A stretch of DNA of 64,000 nt from Psychrosphaera haliotis (GCF_009728465.1 NZ_WOCD01000001.1:682001-746000), one strand, 5' to 3'; numbered from the stretch's first letter, positions 1 to 9,742 are shown. Numbers and translations are program-made. Notes: generated by a model not told the origin, from the letters alone.

Positions 1-130
1 CAACTAGCTCTTTAATTTCTTGAGCCATGCGGTCTAAAACTTTTGGGTCAATCCCAAAACCTTCATCGCCTACTAAGGCTTCCCCGCTAAGTTTCAATAA
101 GATGCGTCTATAAACTGGCTTTGTGCTCAT
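1..130 (-). CDS. pyrH: UMP kinase (PyrH), N-terminal fragment
   Basis: Only the first 43 codons are inside the window; the gene continues past base 1. The start reads [19 protein letters not shown], the N-terminal strand and phosphate-binding loop of the amino-acid-kinase fold UMP kinase, which phosphorylates UMP to UDP in pyrimidine synthesis. It lies downstream of tsf on the same strand, the usual rpsB-tsf-pyrH-frr order, but a hairpin terminator at 208-243 sits between them, so pyrH probably has its own promoter in the 131-205 gap. Assignment rests on this short N-terminus plus synteny. Confidence 0.9.
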   Translation of the reverse strand, partial: MSTKPVYRRILLKLSGEALVGDEGFGIDPKVLDRMAQEIKELV

Positions 131-205
131 TAAGGCTCCCGATAAGATTTAACAGAGGTGCAAATTGCGGCGTATTCTATGTCAAAACGAGAGAATTTAC
201 AAAAC

Positions 206-243
206 AAAAAAACCGTAACAGGTTGCCCCATTACGGTTTTTGT
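206..243 (-). terminator. Terminator after tsf
   Basis: A 10-bp perfect inverted repeat (209-218 with 231-240, AAAACCGTAA arm) with a 12-base loop is followed on the minus strand by a T tract. It lies 24 bases beyond the tsf stop and separates tsf from pyrH. Confidence 0.85.
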
Positions 244-266
244 TTAGCTGTTAAGCGCTTATGGAA

Positions 267-1118
267 TTAAGCGTTTTTAGCAGCTTCGATTTGTGCAGCA
301 ACTTCAGCAGCAAAATCTTCTTCTTTTTTCTCGATGCCTTCGCCAACTTCTAAACGTACGAAAGAAGTAACTGATGCGCCTTTTTCTTTAAGAATTTCGC
401 CAACAGACTTTTTAGGTTCCATGATGAATGCTTGACCAGTAAGAGAGATCTCACCAGTAAATTTCTTCATACGACCAGTAACCATTTTTTCTGCGATTTC
501 AGCTGGCTTGCCTTCGTTCATCGCGATTTCAATTTGGATACGCTTTTCGTTTTCAACAACATCAGCAGGAACGTCAGTTGGATTAACGAATTCTGGCTTG
601 CTTGCTGCAACGTGCATTGCAACGTGCTTAAGAGTCTCTGCAGAACCTTCACCGGCAACAACAACACCAATTTTCTCACCGTGACGGTAAGAAGCTAAAG
701 CAGCACCTTGAACGTACTGAAGACGACGAACATTCATGTTCTCACCAATTTTAGCAACTAAAGCAACACGCTCTTCTTCGAACTTTTCTTTAAGTACGTC
801 GATAGTTGTTACTTCAGCAATCGCTGCGTCAGCAACTTTGTTAGCAAATGCTAAGAAGCTTGCATCTTTAGCAACGAAGTCTGTTTGACAGTTAACTTCA
901 ACTAAAACAGCAACACCGTTGTTTTCTTTGATGATGATCGTACCTTCAGCAGCAATGTTACCGGCTTTTTTAGCCGCTTTTGCTTGACCGTTTTTACGCA
1001 TGTTTTCGATCGCTAAATCGATATCACCGTTAGTTTCAGTTAGGGCTTTTTTACAGTCCATCATGCCCGCGCCAGTGCGGTCACGAAGTTCTTTAACTAA
1101 TGCAGCAGTTACTGCCAT
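267..1118 (-). CDS. tsf: Elongation factor Ts
   Basis: EF-Ts is the guanine-nucleotide exchange factor that recycles EF-Tu in the cytoplasm. The 283-residue protein has the N-terminal UBA-like domain with the signature [12 protein letters not shown] near residues 16-27, the core exchange domain with [11 protein letters not shown] near 75-85, and a full-length dimerisation/C-terminal part, matching the usual length of about 283. It is second in the rpsB-tsf pair; the 149-base gap to rpsB holds an attenuator-like hairpin. The start ATG at 1118 is preceded by a GAGGAC Shine-Dalgarno. Confidence 0.98.
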   Translation of the reverse strand: MAVTAALVKELRDRTGAGMMDCKKALTETNGDIDLAIENMRKNGQAKAAKKAGNIAAEGTIIIKENNGVAVLVEVNCQTDFVAKDASFLAFANKVADAAIAEVTTIDVLKEKFEEERVALVAKIGENMNVRRLQYVQGAALASYRHGEKIGVVVAGEGSAETLKHVAMHVAASKPEFVNPTDVPADVVENEKRIQIEIAMNEGKPAEIAEKMVTGRMKKFTGEISLTGQAFIMEPKKSVGEILKEKGASVTSFVRLEVGEGIEKKEEDFAAEVAAQIEAAKNA

Positions 1119-1193
1119 GGTCTTGTCCTCTAATTTGTATGATTATCGCTTGTCAGCATAAATGCTTTATAGCGCTAATTTATATAATTTGGA

Positions 1194-1222
1194 AAAGGGG
1201 CCATAAGTATGACCCCTAAAAT
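1194..1222 (-). terminator. Hairpin between rpsB and tsf
   Basis: On the minus strand AGGGG-T-CAT pairs with ATG-G-CCCCT (1196-1217) and is followed by TTTT. The T tract is short, so this is likely a partial terminator that lowers tsf relative to rpsB; a processing hairpin is the alternative. Confidence 0.6.
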
Positions 1223-1267
1223 TGTTGTAATGATTAAATCGGGATTAACGATTTATTACAGCAATTA

Positions 1268-1990
1268 TTATTCAGCTTCTACAAAATCTTCAGCTTGAAC
1301 TTCGATGTTGTTAGAACGACCTTCTTTAATCGTTGCAGCAACAGATGAAGTGTATAACTGAATAGCGCGGATAGCGTCATCGTTACCAGGAACAACGTAG
1401 TCGATGTTATCTGGGTTCGAGTTTGTATCAACAACAGCAACAACAGGAATACCTAGGTTGTTTGCTTCAGCGATTGCAATGTGCTCGTTGTCTGCATCAA
1501 TGATGAAGATAACGTCAGGCAATCCGCCCATGTTTTTGATACCGCCAAGGCTCTTTTCAAGCTTTTCCATCTCACGAGTACGCATCAAAGCTTCTTTTTT
1601 AGTAAGCTTTTCAAAAGTACCGTCGTCAGATTGTGCTTCCAAGTCTTTTAAACGCTTGATTGATTGACGAACTGTTTTCCAGTTAGTCAACATACCACCT
1701 AACCAACGGTGATTTACGTAGAATTGGTCGCTAGCAATTGCCGCTTCTTTGATCGCTTCGCTTGCAGCACGCTTTGTACCAACAAATAAAACTTTACCTT
1801 TACGCGCAGAAACAGACTTGATGAAATCAAGTGCTTCGTTGAACATAGGAACAGTATTTTCTAAGTTGATGATATGAACTTTGTTACGAGCGCCGAAAAT
1901 GAAAGGTTTCATTTTAGGGTTCCAGTAACGAGTTTGGTGACCAAAGTGTACGCCAGCTTGTAGCATGTCACGCATAGATACGTTTGCCAT
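1268..1990 (-). CDS. rpsB: 30S ribosomal protein S2
   Basis: S2 is a late-assembling protein of the small ribosomal subunit that bridges head and body and is needed for S1 binding. The protein starts [19 protein letters not shown], the classic S2 N-terminal signature, and carries the [19 protein letters not shown] and [11 protein letters not shown] motifs of the second signature. At 240 residues it is full length. It heads the rpsB-tsf unit, and the roughly 100 bases upstream can fold into a leader consistent with S2 autoregulation in gammaproteobacteria. Confidence 0.98.
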   Translation of the reverse strand: MANVSMRDMLQAGVHFGHQTRYWNPKMKPFIFGARNKVHIINLENTVPMFNEALDFIKSVSARKGKVLFVGTKRAASEAIKEAAIASDQFYVNHRWLGGMLTNWKTVRQSIKRLKDLEAQSDDGTFEKLTKKEALMRTREMEKLEKSLGGIKNMGGLPDVIFIIDADNEHIAIAEANNLGIPVVAVVDTNSNPDNIDYVVPGNDDAIRAIQLYTSSVAATIKEGRSNNIEVQAEDFVEAE

Positions 1991-2100
1991 TTTTATAATC
2001 CTCTATTGGGGTTAGGCCTCCATATATCCCATTCCAATCCGACCGCTTCATTTTTCAATGATTTGGCACCCCGGAGAATGTGTCGATATATGTGTGTTAT
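1991..2100 (-). promoter_or_regulatory. Putative rpsB leader RNA (S2 autoregulation)
   Basis: Read on the minus strand, the untranslated stretch before rpsB contains a TCATT-GAAA-AATGA hairpin with a GNRA loop (about 2054-2067) and a longer-range pairing between GGGGTGCC (about 2066-2075) and GGC-CTA-ACCCC (about 2009-2018). A conserved structured rpsB 5' UTR bound by S2 is known in gammaproteobacteria; the assignment here is by position and folding by eye only. The rest of the gap to map (2101-2321) holds the presumed divergent promoters and no gene. Confidence 0.45.
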
Positions 2101-2188
2101 TTAAATTAAAGTTAAGTGTTGTTTCTTGATTTAAGAAGACAACATTCTTACTAATACAAAAATGTTTTAAGGAAACCTGAAAAAACCT

Positions 2189-2217
2189 TTGTAAAAATAA
2201 GGCGCGCTTTATACCAT
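2189..2217 (+). promoter_or_regulatory. Candidate sigma-70 promoter for map
   Basis: TTGTAA and TACCAT are separated by 17 bases, about 105 bases upstream of the map ATG. The -10 box is weak, and a CATAAT overlapping it offers a poorer spacing. Confidence 0.35.
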
Positions 2218-2321
2218 AATAGACCAGTGAAACACAACAAAATCACTCAAAAATTGCTCATTTTTTGACATTTTTGCCGATATCAATGGTTTTGTGACTA
2301 ATAACATCTTGAGAGGGTCAT

Positions 2322-3113
2322 ATGGGCGCGGTAATAAAAACACCAGAACAAATAGAAAAAATGCGAGTTGCTGGTCGACTGGCTGCTGAAGTTTTAGAAA
2401 TGATTGGTCCACACGTTAAACCGGGTGTTACCACTGACGAATTAAACACACTTTGTCATAACTACATTGTAGATGTTCAAGGGTGTATTCCTGCGCCGCT
2501 AAACTATGGACAACCTCCATTTCCTAAGTCTGTATGTACTTCAATTAACCACGTAATTTGTCACGGTATTCCTGATGACAAACCTTTAAAAGAAGGTGAC
2601 TGTGTCAATATTGACGTGACTGTTATTAAAGATGGTTTTCATGGTGATACTTCAAAAATGTTTTTTGTAGGCCAACCTACAATCATGGCAGAGCGTTTAG
2701 CTAAAGTAACTCAAGAATGTTTATACAAGGCCATTGAGTTAGTAAAGCCTGGTTGTCGTTTAGGTGACATTGGCTCAGTTATTCAAAAGCACGCTGAAGG
2801 CCATTCATACTCAGTAGTTCGTGACTTTTGTGGTCACGGTATTGGTGAAGGCTTCCACGAAGAGCCACAAATTGTTCATTATGGCCGCCCTGGCACAGGT
2901 GAAGAATTAAAAGAAGGTATGTGTTTCACTATTGAACCTATGATTAATGCTGGCACACACAAACTTAAAATATTGCCAGATCAATGGACTGCAGTTACGA
3001 AAGATAGAAAGCTATCTGCACAATGGGAACACACGCTTTTAGTAACCTCCAATGGGGTTGAAGTGTTAACGCTTCGTTCTGATGAAGATTTCCCAAGAAC
3101 GATAGAACACTAA
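2322..3113 (+). CDS. map: Type I methionine aminopeptidase
   Basis: Removes the N-terminal methionine from nascent proteins whose second residue is small. The 263-residue pita-bread-fold enzyme shows all five metal ligands: D98 and D109 (NIDV and GDTS), H172 (GHGIG), E205 (FTIEP) and E236 (QWEHT), plus the substrate-contacting H81 in CHGIP. Length equals the Escherichia coli enzyme. It is divergent from rpsB, the normal arrangement, and is followed by a clear terminator. The ATG at 2322 follows GAGAGGGTC, an adequate Shine-Dalgarno. Confidence 0.98.
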   Translation: MGAVIKTPEQIEKMRVAGRLAAEVLEMIGPHVKPGVTTDELNTLCHNYIVDVQGCIPAPLNYGQPPFPKSVCTSINHVICHGIPDDKPLKEGDCVNIDVTVIKDGFHGDTSKMFFVGQPTIMAERLAKVTQECLYKAIELVKPGCRLGDIGSVIQKHAEGHSYSVVRDFCGHGIGEGFHEEPQIVHYGRPGTGEELKEGMCFTIEPMINAGTHKLKILPDQWTAVTKDRKLSAQWEHTLLVTSNGVEVLTLRSDEDFPRTIEH

Positions 3114-3121
3114 AACTAAAC

Positions 3122-3145
3122 AGGAGCGATTATCGCTCCTTTTTT
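3122..3145 (+). terminator. Terminator after map
   Basis: AGGAGCGAT and ATCGCTCCT form an inverted repeat followed by six T, 8 bases past the map stop. Confidence 0.9.
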
Positions 3146-3194
3146 AATGCTGTACATTCGCCATCAATAATAACAATTCGAGGCTGAAAACAAC

Positions 3195-5810
3195 GTGAAA
3201 TCAAAAATCCCAAGTCATTTACTTGCCCCTTTACCTTTGCCTTTTGACATGCCGATTTATAAGCAAAGGCTAAATGATTTTTCAACATGGAGCAAAGAGC
3301 ATTTTAATCTAATATCGGTTAGAAAATTAGTACAAGCTCGAGCGACTTTTGTTGATTTTATGTTGTTAAATATTTGGCAGCACTGTGGGTTAAATGATGA
3401 AGCTGACGTCACTCTTCTTGCTGTTGGTGGTTATGGTAGAGGCGAGTTACACCCAGAGTCCGACATTGATTTGTTAGTGCTTACAAACTCAAAATTAACA
3501 AATGGTGCCAGTGAAAAAATATCCCAATTTTTGACACTACTTTGGGATTTTAAATTTGACGTAGGCCACTCAGTACGAACCATTGCAGAGTCAATTTCTT
3601 GTGCTAGTGAAGACATTACGATTGCCACAAATTTAATGGAAAGACGGCTGTTATGCGGCAACAAACTGAACTTTGATACGTTAGAAACAAGTTTAGCTGA
3701 ATCAAATTTCATGACGAGCAAAGAGTTTTATTTAGCAAAGAGAGACGAACAAGAACGTAGACACAAACGTTACTTTTCAACCTCTTATAATCTAGAGCCA
3801 AACCTTAAAGCTAACCCAGGTTGTTTACGTGATTTACAAACCATTTCATGGGTTGCGAAAAAGCACTTTAATACTCAACACATTACCGACTTAGTAAAAG
3901 AACAATATTTGCTACAAGACGAATATCAAGAAATGTTAGAGTGCCAAGATTTTTTATGGCAAATGCGTTTTGCTTTGCACCTAGTAGCTAATCGAAATGA
4001 AAATAGACTGTTATTTGATTACCAACCTCTGGTTGCCGAAACCATGGGCTTTGGTAAAGATGGCAAAGCAGCTGTTGAAAGAATGATGAAACGGTTCTTT
4101 CGTGTTGCTAGGCGTGTTACCGAACTAAATACCATGTTATTGCAGCGTTTCAACTCTGCGATTCTGGGTACTAAAGAGCAAACCATTATTATTGATGATG
4201 ACTTTGCTATGCACGGTAGTTCGTTACTTATACGCCACAATGATGCATTTTTCTATCGCGCTAATATCATTAAAATGTTCATACACATAGCCGACAACCC
4301 GCACATTAAAACACTGCATTCAGATACAATCCGATTGCTACGCAGAGTTCGCAGAAGGCTCATGGGCGATCTACATGACTTAGAAAAATGTCGTTCTATG
4401 TTTATGACATTTCTTCGTCACCCTAATGCCTTAGGTCATGCATTTACAATAATGGTTAAGCACAGTGTTTTAGCTTACTACATGCCAAACTGGCGACACA
4501 TTGTCGGCCAAATGCAGTTTGACCTATTCCATGCTTACACAGTAGACGAACATACACACAGGCTCATAAAGAACATTCATCGTTATTCTTTGGCAAAATA
4601 TAAAGATGAGTTTCCTTTATGCAGCGAAATTTACAAGCGATTAGATAAGCCTGAACTGTTGACACTCGCAGGCATATTCCACGATATCGGAAAAGGTCGA
4701 GGTGGTGATCATTCGAAGCTAGGCGCAATAGATGCAACCAACTTTGGTACTCTTCATGGCTTACCAACATCAGACAAAAAGCTTGTTAGCTGGTTAGTGG
4801 ACAATCACCTACTTATGTCTATTACCGCACAAAAGAACGATATTTATGACCCAGGTGTTATCGCTGACTTCGCGAAAAAAATTAAAGACGAAACTCGATT
4901 AGACAACCTATATTGTTTAACAGTGGCAGATGTTAGAGCAACAAACTCAAACTTATGGAATGAATGGAAGAATACGCTTTTATCAGACTTATATTTAGCA
5001 ACCAGACGAGCATTAAGACAAGGCTTAGAAAACGCTAAAGACATGAGAGAAACAGCTGCCTCGAACAAAGAACAAGCGCTTTCATTGCTAGACGCACTAA
5101 ATCTAGACTTAGAAAGGGCTGCACAAATATGGAAGCAATTCCGTACTGTGTATTTTACAAGGCACAGCCCACAACAATTGGCATGGCATACTGAACATTT
5201 GTTATCGCACAAAAATCGAACTAAAAAGCCTTTGGTATGGCTAAGTAATCAGTCGGTTAGAGGCGGGACACAAGTATTTGTTTATGCAAAAGATCAGGCT
5301 GGTTTGTTCGCTAATATTGTTTCGGTTTTCCACAATAAAAACGTTAACGTTGTGGACGCACATATTATGAACACCAAAGATGGGTATTTAATTGATACAT
5401 TCATCGTGTTGGATCATGACAATACGGTTATAGACTCTCAAAGTCGTCGAGATGACATTAAACAAACTATTGAACAAGTCCTCACCGGTGAAGTCTCGAT
5501 TAAGCGAGCTCAGAAACGAGTACCAAGACAAATCAAGCAATTCTCGATGCCGCTACGCGTTAAATTTATGGACGCAAAAAGCAACAAACGTGACATGATG
5601 GAGTTTACAGCGCTAGACACGCCAGGATTGCTCGCTAAAATAGCCACAGTATTTAGCGAAATGAACATATTGCTGTACTCAGCAAAAATTTCTACAAACG
5701 GTGAAAAAGCAGAAGATATATTTAAGATATCAACCTCTGACAGAGAAAGATTAGACGAACATCAAAAGCAAGCTTTAGTAGAGGCGTTGCAAGCTGAGAT
5801 TAATGACTGA
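3195..5810 (+). CDS. glnD: Bifunctional [PII] uridylyltransferase / UMP-removing enzyme
   Basis: GlnD senses glutamine and adds or removes UMP on PII proteins, setting nitrogen regulation. Domain order in the 871 residues: nucleotidyltransferase with GGYGRGELHPESDIDLL at 78-94 (catalytic D90, D92); PII-uridylyltransferase linker; HD phosphohydrolase with FHDIGKGRGGDHS near 496-508; and two C-terminal ACT domains, near 690-760 and 800-870, each with a D-x-x-G-L-[FL]-A glutamine-binding loop. Length is typical. It sits between map and dapD as in related genera, 81 bases after the map stop. Confidence 0.97.
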   Translation: MKSKIPSHLLAPLPLPFDMPIYKQRLNDFSTWSKEHFNLISVRKLVQARATFVDFMLLNIWQHCGLNDEADVTLLAVGGYGRGELHPESDIDLLVLTNSKLTNGASEKISQFLTLLWDFKFDVGHSVRTIAESISCASEDITIATNLMERRLLCGNKLNFDTLETSLAESNFMTSKEFYLAKRDEQERRHKRYFSTSYNLEPNLKANPGCLRDLQTISWVAKKHFNTQHITDLVKEQYLLQDEYQEMLECQDFLWQMRFALHLVANRNENRLLFDYQPLVAETMGFGKDGKAAVERMMKRFFRVARRVTELNTMLLQRFNSAILGTKEQTIIIDDDFAMHGSSLLIRHNDAFFYRANIIKMFIHIADNPHIKTLHSDTIRLLRRVRRRLMGDLHDLEKCRSMFMTFLRHPNALGHAFTIMVKHSVLAYYMPNWRHIVGQMQFDLFHAYTVDEHTHRLIKNIHRYSLAKYKDEFPLCSEIYKRLDKPELLTLAGIFHDIGKGRGGDHSKLGAIDATNFGTLHGLPTSDKKLVSWLVDNHLLMSITAQKNDIYDPGVIADFAKKIKDETRLDNLYCLTVADVRATNSNLWNEWKNTLLSDLYLATRRALRQGLENAKDMRETAASNKEQALSLLDALNLDLERAAQIWKQFRTVYFTRHSPQQLAWHTEHLLSHKNRTKKPLVWLSNQSVRGGTQVFVYAKDQAGLFANIVSVFHNKNVNVVDAHIMNTKDGYLIDTFIVLDHDNTVIDSQSRRDDIKQTIEQVLTGEVSIKRAQKRVPRQIKQFSMPLRVKFMDAKSNKRDMMEFTALDTPGLLAKIATVFSEMNILLYSAKISTNGEKAEDIFKISTSDRERLDEHQKQALVEALQAEIND

Positions 5811-5823
5811 ATAAAGGAAAATT

Positions 5824-6651
5824 ATGAGCACGTTACAACAAGTTATTGAAAATGCATTTGAGCAAAGAGACAGTATTACACCAAGTACTGTGAGTGCAGA
5901 GATTAAATCGGCCGTTGAAGAAGCATTACAAATGTTAGATCAAGGTAAGGCCCGTGTTGCCGAGAAAGTTGCTGGCGAATGGGTTGTTCACCAATGGCTA
6001 AAAAAAGCGGTTTTATTATCATTCAGAATAAAAGATAACGAAATTCATGATGGAGGCGAAACTAAGTACTGGGACAAAGTAGACAGTAAATTTGCTAACT
6101 ACACAGAGCAAGACTTTAGAGAACAAGGTATGCGAGTTGTTCCTCCTGCAGCAGTTCGTAAAGGCGCCTTTATTGGTAAAAATGTAGTTCTGATGCCTTC
6201 GTATACAAACATCGGCGCTTTTGTTGATGAAGGAACAATGGTTGATACTTGGGCTACTGTAGGCTCATGTGCACAAATTGGTAAAAACGTACACCTTTCT
6301 GGTGGCGTTGGTATTGGTGGAGTACTAGAACCGCTTCAAGCTAACCCTACTATTATTGAAGACAACTGTTTTATTGGCGCTCGCTCTGAAGTCGTTGAAG
6401 GCGTTATCGTTGAAGAAGGTGCAGTACTTTCGATGGGCGTATACATTAGCCAATCTACTCGCATCTATGATCGAGAAACTGGTGAAATAACTTATGGTCG
6501 AGTACCTGCTGGCGCGGTAGTTGTTCCAGGCTCATTACCTTCTAAAGATGGTTCTCACACTTTGTATGCAGCTATTATTGTGAAAAAAGTAGATGCTCAA
6601 ACTCGTGCTAAAGTTGGCGTTAATGCCCTTCTTAGAGGCATCGACGAGTAG
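5824..6651 (+). CDS. dapD: 2,3,4,5-tetrahydropyridine-2,6-dicarboxylate N-succinyltransferase
   Basis: Transfers succinyl from succinyl-CoA to tetrahydrodipicolinate in the succinylase branch of lysine and diaminopimelate synthesis. The 275-residue protein matches the family length, with an N-terminal helical domain, a central left-handed beta-helix of hexapeptide repeats (roughly residues 105-235, including [23 protein letters not shown] in part) and a C-terminal strand. It starts 13 bases after glnD behind AAAGGAAAA, so it is probably cotranscribed with it. A long hairpin follows. Confidence 0.97.
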   Translation: MSTLQQVIENAFEQRDSITPSTVSAEIKSAVEEALQMLDQGKARVAEKVAGEWVVHQWLKKAVLLSFRIKDNEIHDGGETKYWDKVDSKFANYTEQDFREQGMRVVPPAAVRKGAFIGKNVVLMPSYTNIGAFVDEGTMVDTWATVGSCAQIGKNVHLSGGVGIGGVLEPLQANPTIIEDNCFIGARSEVVEGVIVEEGAVLSMGVYISQSTRIYDRETGEITYGRVPAGAVVVPGSLPSKDGSHTLYAAIIVKKVDAQTRAKVGVNALLRGIDE

Positions 6652-6660
6652 CGTTCTAGA

Positions 6661-6693
6661 AACTCAAGGAGCTATTATTTAGCTCCCTGAGTT
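6661..6693 (+). terminator. Long hairpin after dapD, no T tract
   Basis: A 13-bp inverted repeat with one A-C mismatch (6661-6673 with 6681-6693) encloses a 7-base loop, 9 bases after the dapD stop. No T run follows, so it could end transcription only with Rho or protect the mRNA 3' end. Confidence 0.5.
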
Positions 6694-6757
6694 AGTCGTC
6701 AATAAACACGATAATTACTAGCTTTCTAAATAAAAACCATTCATAAGCGGTATTCTT

Positions 6758-6979
6758 ATGCTCGATAACCCAGAAGTACTAAAACAAGCCGTAAATACTA
6801 TTATGCCGTTTGGCAAGCACGCGGGTAGAAAGTTAATTGACTTGCCTGAGCCCTATCTAGTTTGGTTTTACCAACAAGGGTTTCCAGAAAACAAGCTTGG
6901 TCAACAATTAGCCTTAATGTACGAAGTTAAATTAAATGGATTAGAATCGGTACTAAAACCGTTAAAAACTCCCTATTAA
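6758..6979 (+). CDS. DUF3820 family protein
   Basis: A 73-residue cytoplasmic protein with the DUF3820 core MPFGKHAGRKLIDLPEPYL (residues 16-34) followed by VWFYQQGFP. The family is small, common in gammaproteobacteria and sometimes labelled a putative quorum-sensing-regulated factor, but no biochemical role is established. It stands alone, 106 bases after dapD. The family match is visible in the sequence; function is not. Confidence 0.8.
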   Translation: MLDNPEVLKQAVNTIMPFGKHAGRKLIDLPEPYLVWFYQQGFPENKLGQQLALMYEVKLNGLESVLKPLKTPY

Positions 6980-7298
6980 CATTTTGTAATACTTTTTTTA
7001 AACTTTTTATTTCACCTTCATATTCTGTTCACAACTCCATGCTAAAGCCCAACAGGTATACCTTTTAGAACAGAAAATAATTCCCCAAAAACGCAACTCA
7101 GCCCGCTTTTCAGTGCACCTATCTGACTTTCGAGAAAAATTTTTCTACATTTTCTATATAAAACAAGCTAGGGTCTATTTCTACATTTTAAACAAGCGCT
7201 CCATTGAAGAGAGTGTAAAGTGTGGTCTCAGGACAAAGGAATGCATCTAACAATCTTGTGAAGCGCAACGCGACACAGAACATGAAAAGAGAAGATAG
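6980..7298. other. Intergenic region before the S8 protease gene
   Basis: AT-rich, with no open frame or RNA gene that I can support. TATATAAA near 7156-7163 could be part of a promoter for the protease gene but no convincing -35 box accompanies it. Confidence 0.4.
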
Positions 7299-9685
7299 AT
7301 GACAAATAATAACAAAAAATTAGTACCAACTATGTCTGTACTTGCTTTAGCAACAGCGGCATCGTTAACCATGGGTGCAGCAACCGCTGCTAACCTTCAA
7401 GAAGTTGAAGAAAAACAATATACCGGCAAACATGCCGACTTTGCAGAATGGAAAGCTAAACAACGCCAATTGATTTTGGAAGATCAAACTGACCAATTTA
7501 TTATTGAATATTTGGAAAATGTTGATACCAAAAAAGAAGCAAAAAAGCTCGCTAAGCGATTACGAAAAATGCTTAAAAAGTCTGGCGTAAAGCACAAAGG
7601 TAAACTTAAAAACAAAAAGCATATCTTTAAACTAGCTCAAAAATTGGCAGTAAAGAGCGTAAAGCCTTTCTTAATTTAATTCGCAAAGATAAAAATATTA
7701 AAATGGCTGAAATGGATCCAATTCGTTTCTTAATGGCCGAAAACGTTCCTTGGGGCGTACCAAACATTCAGGCTGATCAAGTTTCTGACTCAAATGCAGG
7801 CAACATGACTGTATGTATTATCGACTCAGGTTATCAGTCAAACAATCCAGATTTAGCGGCAAATAACGCGACTGGAACAAATGATCCAGGCACAGGAAAC
7901 TGGTATCAAGCCGGTGGATCACACGGAACTCACGTAGCAGGTACCATTGCCGCCGTGAACAATAACGAGGGTGTTGTTGGTGTAATGCCAAATACCAATG
8001 TAAACCTTCATATTGTTAAAGTATTTAATGAAGCGGGTTGGGGTTATAGCTCTGATTTAGTAACAGCCGTTAACACTTGTGTGAACAACGGTGCAAAAGT
8101 CGTTAATATGAGTCTTGGTGGACCGTCACAAAGTACGTCTGAACGTAACGGATTAGAAGCTGCCACTGCTCAAGGCGTATTGCTTATTGCCGCATCAGGT
8201 AATGACGGTGATTCTAGCCTTTCGTACCCTGCCTCTTACGATACCGTAATGGCTGTTGGTGCCGTAGATGAATCTGGTCGTCATGCTGAGTTTTCTCAAT
8301 TTACTCCGCAAGTAGAAATTGCTGGCCCTGGTGAAGCTATTTTATCTACCGTAGCTGGTGATGGCCGTCTTGGTTCATTAACAGTTGGTGGAACTACATG
8401 GGCAAACGACCGCGTGGCACCACAAACACACTTTGTACAAAGTGGTGGTAGTTATGTAGTACAAGACATAAATGGCTCTGCTTCTGGTGTCTTATCTCAA
8501 TGTACTTGGTCTGGCTCTTCGTATAATTGTTCTAACGTAGCGGGCAATATTTGTATTGCACCTCGAAACGATAATCAAAAAGGCAGTAACTATCCTGAAA
8601 TCAACCCAGCTAAAGCTTGTGCAGATGCCGGTGCTTCTGGCGTAGTTGTATATAGCGATAGCAGTCGACCGGGTCTTCAAAATCCATTTTTAGTTGATGC
8701 TACAAATGCGGTTGATGTACCTACCGTTTCTGTTAACAGAGCACTAGGTTTAGAGCTGGCATCACGTATTGGTCAATCGGCTTCATTATCTGTATCTGCC
8801 AATCAAGATTACGCATACTACAATGGTACGTCTATGGCGACACCACATGTAGCTGCAGCTGCTGCGTTAGCTTGGTCCAATAATATTTCTTGTACAGCTT
8901 CAGAAGTGCGTAATGCGCTTAAAGCAACAGCAATTGACTTGGAAACAGCTGGTCGTGACGATAAAACGGGATATGGTTTAGTGCAAACTAAAGCCGCTTC
9001 TGATTATCTAGCAGCGAACTGTGGTGGCACAACACCGCCTCCTCCAACTGGTAACGCATTAACTAATGGCCAAGCAAAAACCGGCTTATCAGGCTCTGCA
9101 AATCAGCAACTTGAGTTCACACTTGAAGTACCAGCCGGTGCAACAGGTTTAAACTTTGACATGACTGGTGGCTCTGGTGATGCAGACTTATACGTTAAGT
9201 TTGGATCGGCACCAACAACTTCTAGCTATGATTGTCGTCCGTATAAAGGTGGCAATGTTGAAAGTTGTCCTATTGCGACAGCACAAGCTGGTACTTATTA
9301 CGTAAAAGTAATTGGTTACTCAGCGTTTAGTGGTGTAAGTCTGACTGGTAGCTTCACTGCTGGTTCAACGGGTGGTGGTCAAGGTTATGACACAACTATT
9401 AGTGACATTTCAGCAACTCGCAACAACTGGAAATACTACACTGTTGATGTACCTGCAGGAATGTCTAGCTTCGATGTAAGCACGTATGGTGGTTCAGGTG
9501 ATGCGGATCTATATATCAGATTTGGTGCGCAACCAACTACTTCAGCTTACGAATGTCGCCCTTACAAAGGCGGTAATAACGAAAGCTGCTCAGTGAATAG
9601 TCCAACTGCTGGTACTTGGCATATTGGTGTTCGCGCTTACAGCACATTCTCAGGTGTTAGTATGGACGTTTCATACCAACCTTAG
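7299..9685 (+). pseudogene. Secreted S8 subtilisin-like peptidase, split by a -1 frameshift
   Basis: The first frame (7299-7679, 126 aa) begins with a signal peptide (hydrophobic VLALATAASLTMGAATA) and a charged Lys-rich propeptide ending in an out-of-frame tail. The second frame (7703-9685) continues without its own start signal. Reading from the A5 run at 7639-7643 in the -1 frame gives QKIGSKERKAFLNLIRKDKN, which runs straight into the catalytic domain, so adding one A would restore a precursor of about 795 residues. The lesion is either a real mutation, an assembly error in a homopolymer, or much less likely programmed slippage on A-AAA. A strong terminator follows. Confidence 0.8.
7703..9685 (+). 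CDS. S8 peptidase catalytic and PPC-domain portion
   Basis: This 660-codon frame holds an intact subtilisin-type catalytic domain: Asp41 in CIIDSGY, His74 in SHGTHVAGT, Asn167 in ASGNDG and Ser377 in NGTSMATPHVA. A PA-like insertion with paired cysteines lies at about 235-360. After a Pro-rich linker, two pre-peptidase C-terminal (PPC) domains follow (about 452-550 and 562-660), each with SGDADLY and CRPYKGGN motifs. Such proteins are secreted and shed their PPC domains. As it stands it lacks signal peptide and propeptide; see the full locus entry. ATG 7703 has no convincing Shine-Dalgarno. Confidence 0.8.
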   Translation: MAEMDPIRFLMAENVPWGVPNIQADQVSDSNAGNMTVCIIDSGYQSNNPDLAANNATGTNDPGTGNWYQAGGSHGTHVAGTIAAVNNNEGVVGVMPNTNVNLHIVKVFNEAGWGYSSDLVTAVNTCVNNGAKVVNMSLGGPSQSTSERNGLEAATAQGVLLIAASGNDGDSSLSYPASYDTVMAVGAVDESGRHAEFSQFTPQVEIAGPGEAILSTVAGDGRLGSLTVGGTTWANDRVAPQTHFVQSGGSYVVQDINGSASGVLSQCTWSGSSYNCSNVAGNICIAPRNDNQKGSNYPEINPAKACADAGASGVVVYSDSSRPGLQNPFLVDATNAVDVPTVSVNRALGLELASRIGQSASLSVSANQDYAYYNGTSMATPHVAAAAALAWSNNISCTASEVRNALKATAIDLETAGRDDKTGYGLVQTKAASDYLAANCGGTTPPPPTGNALTNGQAKTGLSGSANQQLEFTLEVPAGATGLNFDMTGGSGDADLYVKFGSAPTTSSYDCRPYKGGNVESCPIATAQAGTYYVKVIGYSAFSGVSLTGSFTAGSTGGGQGYDTTISDISATRNNWKYYTVDVPAGMSSFDVSTYGGSGDADLYIRFGAQPTTSAYECRPYKGGNNESCSVNSPTAGTWHIGVRAYSTFSGVSMDVSYQP

Positions 9686-9718
9686 TTTAAACACGATGTT
9701 CCCAATCGTAACTTTTTG

Positions 9719-9742
9719 AAGCCCGCTTGCGGGCTTTTTTTT
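9719..9742 (+). terminator. Terminator after the S8 protease gene
   Basis: AAGCCCGC and GCGGGCTT pair around a TT loop and run into eight T. The hairpin abuts the stop of the convergent gene at 9741. Confidence 0.92.

Noticed and set aside
7299..7679. Treating the first subtilase frame as an independent small secreted protein
   Set aside because: Its last 13 residues are an out-of-frame tail and the -1 frame continues the protease propeptide exactly.
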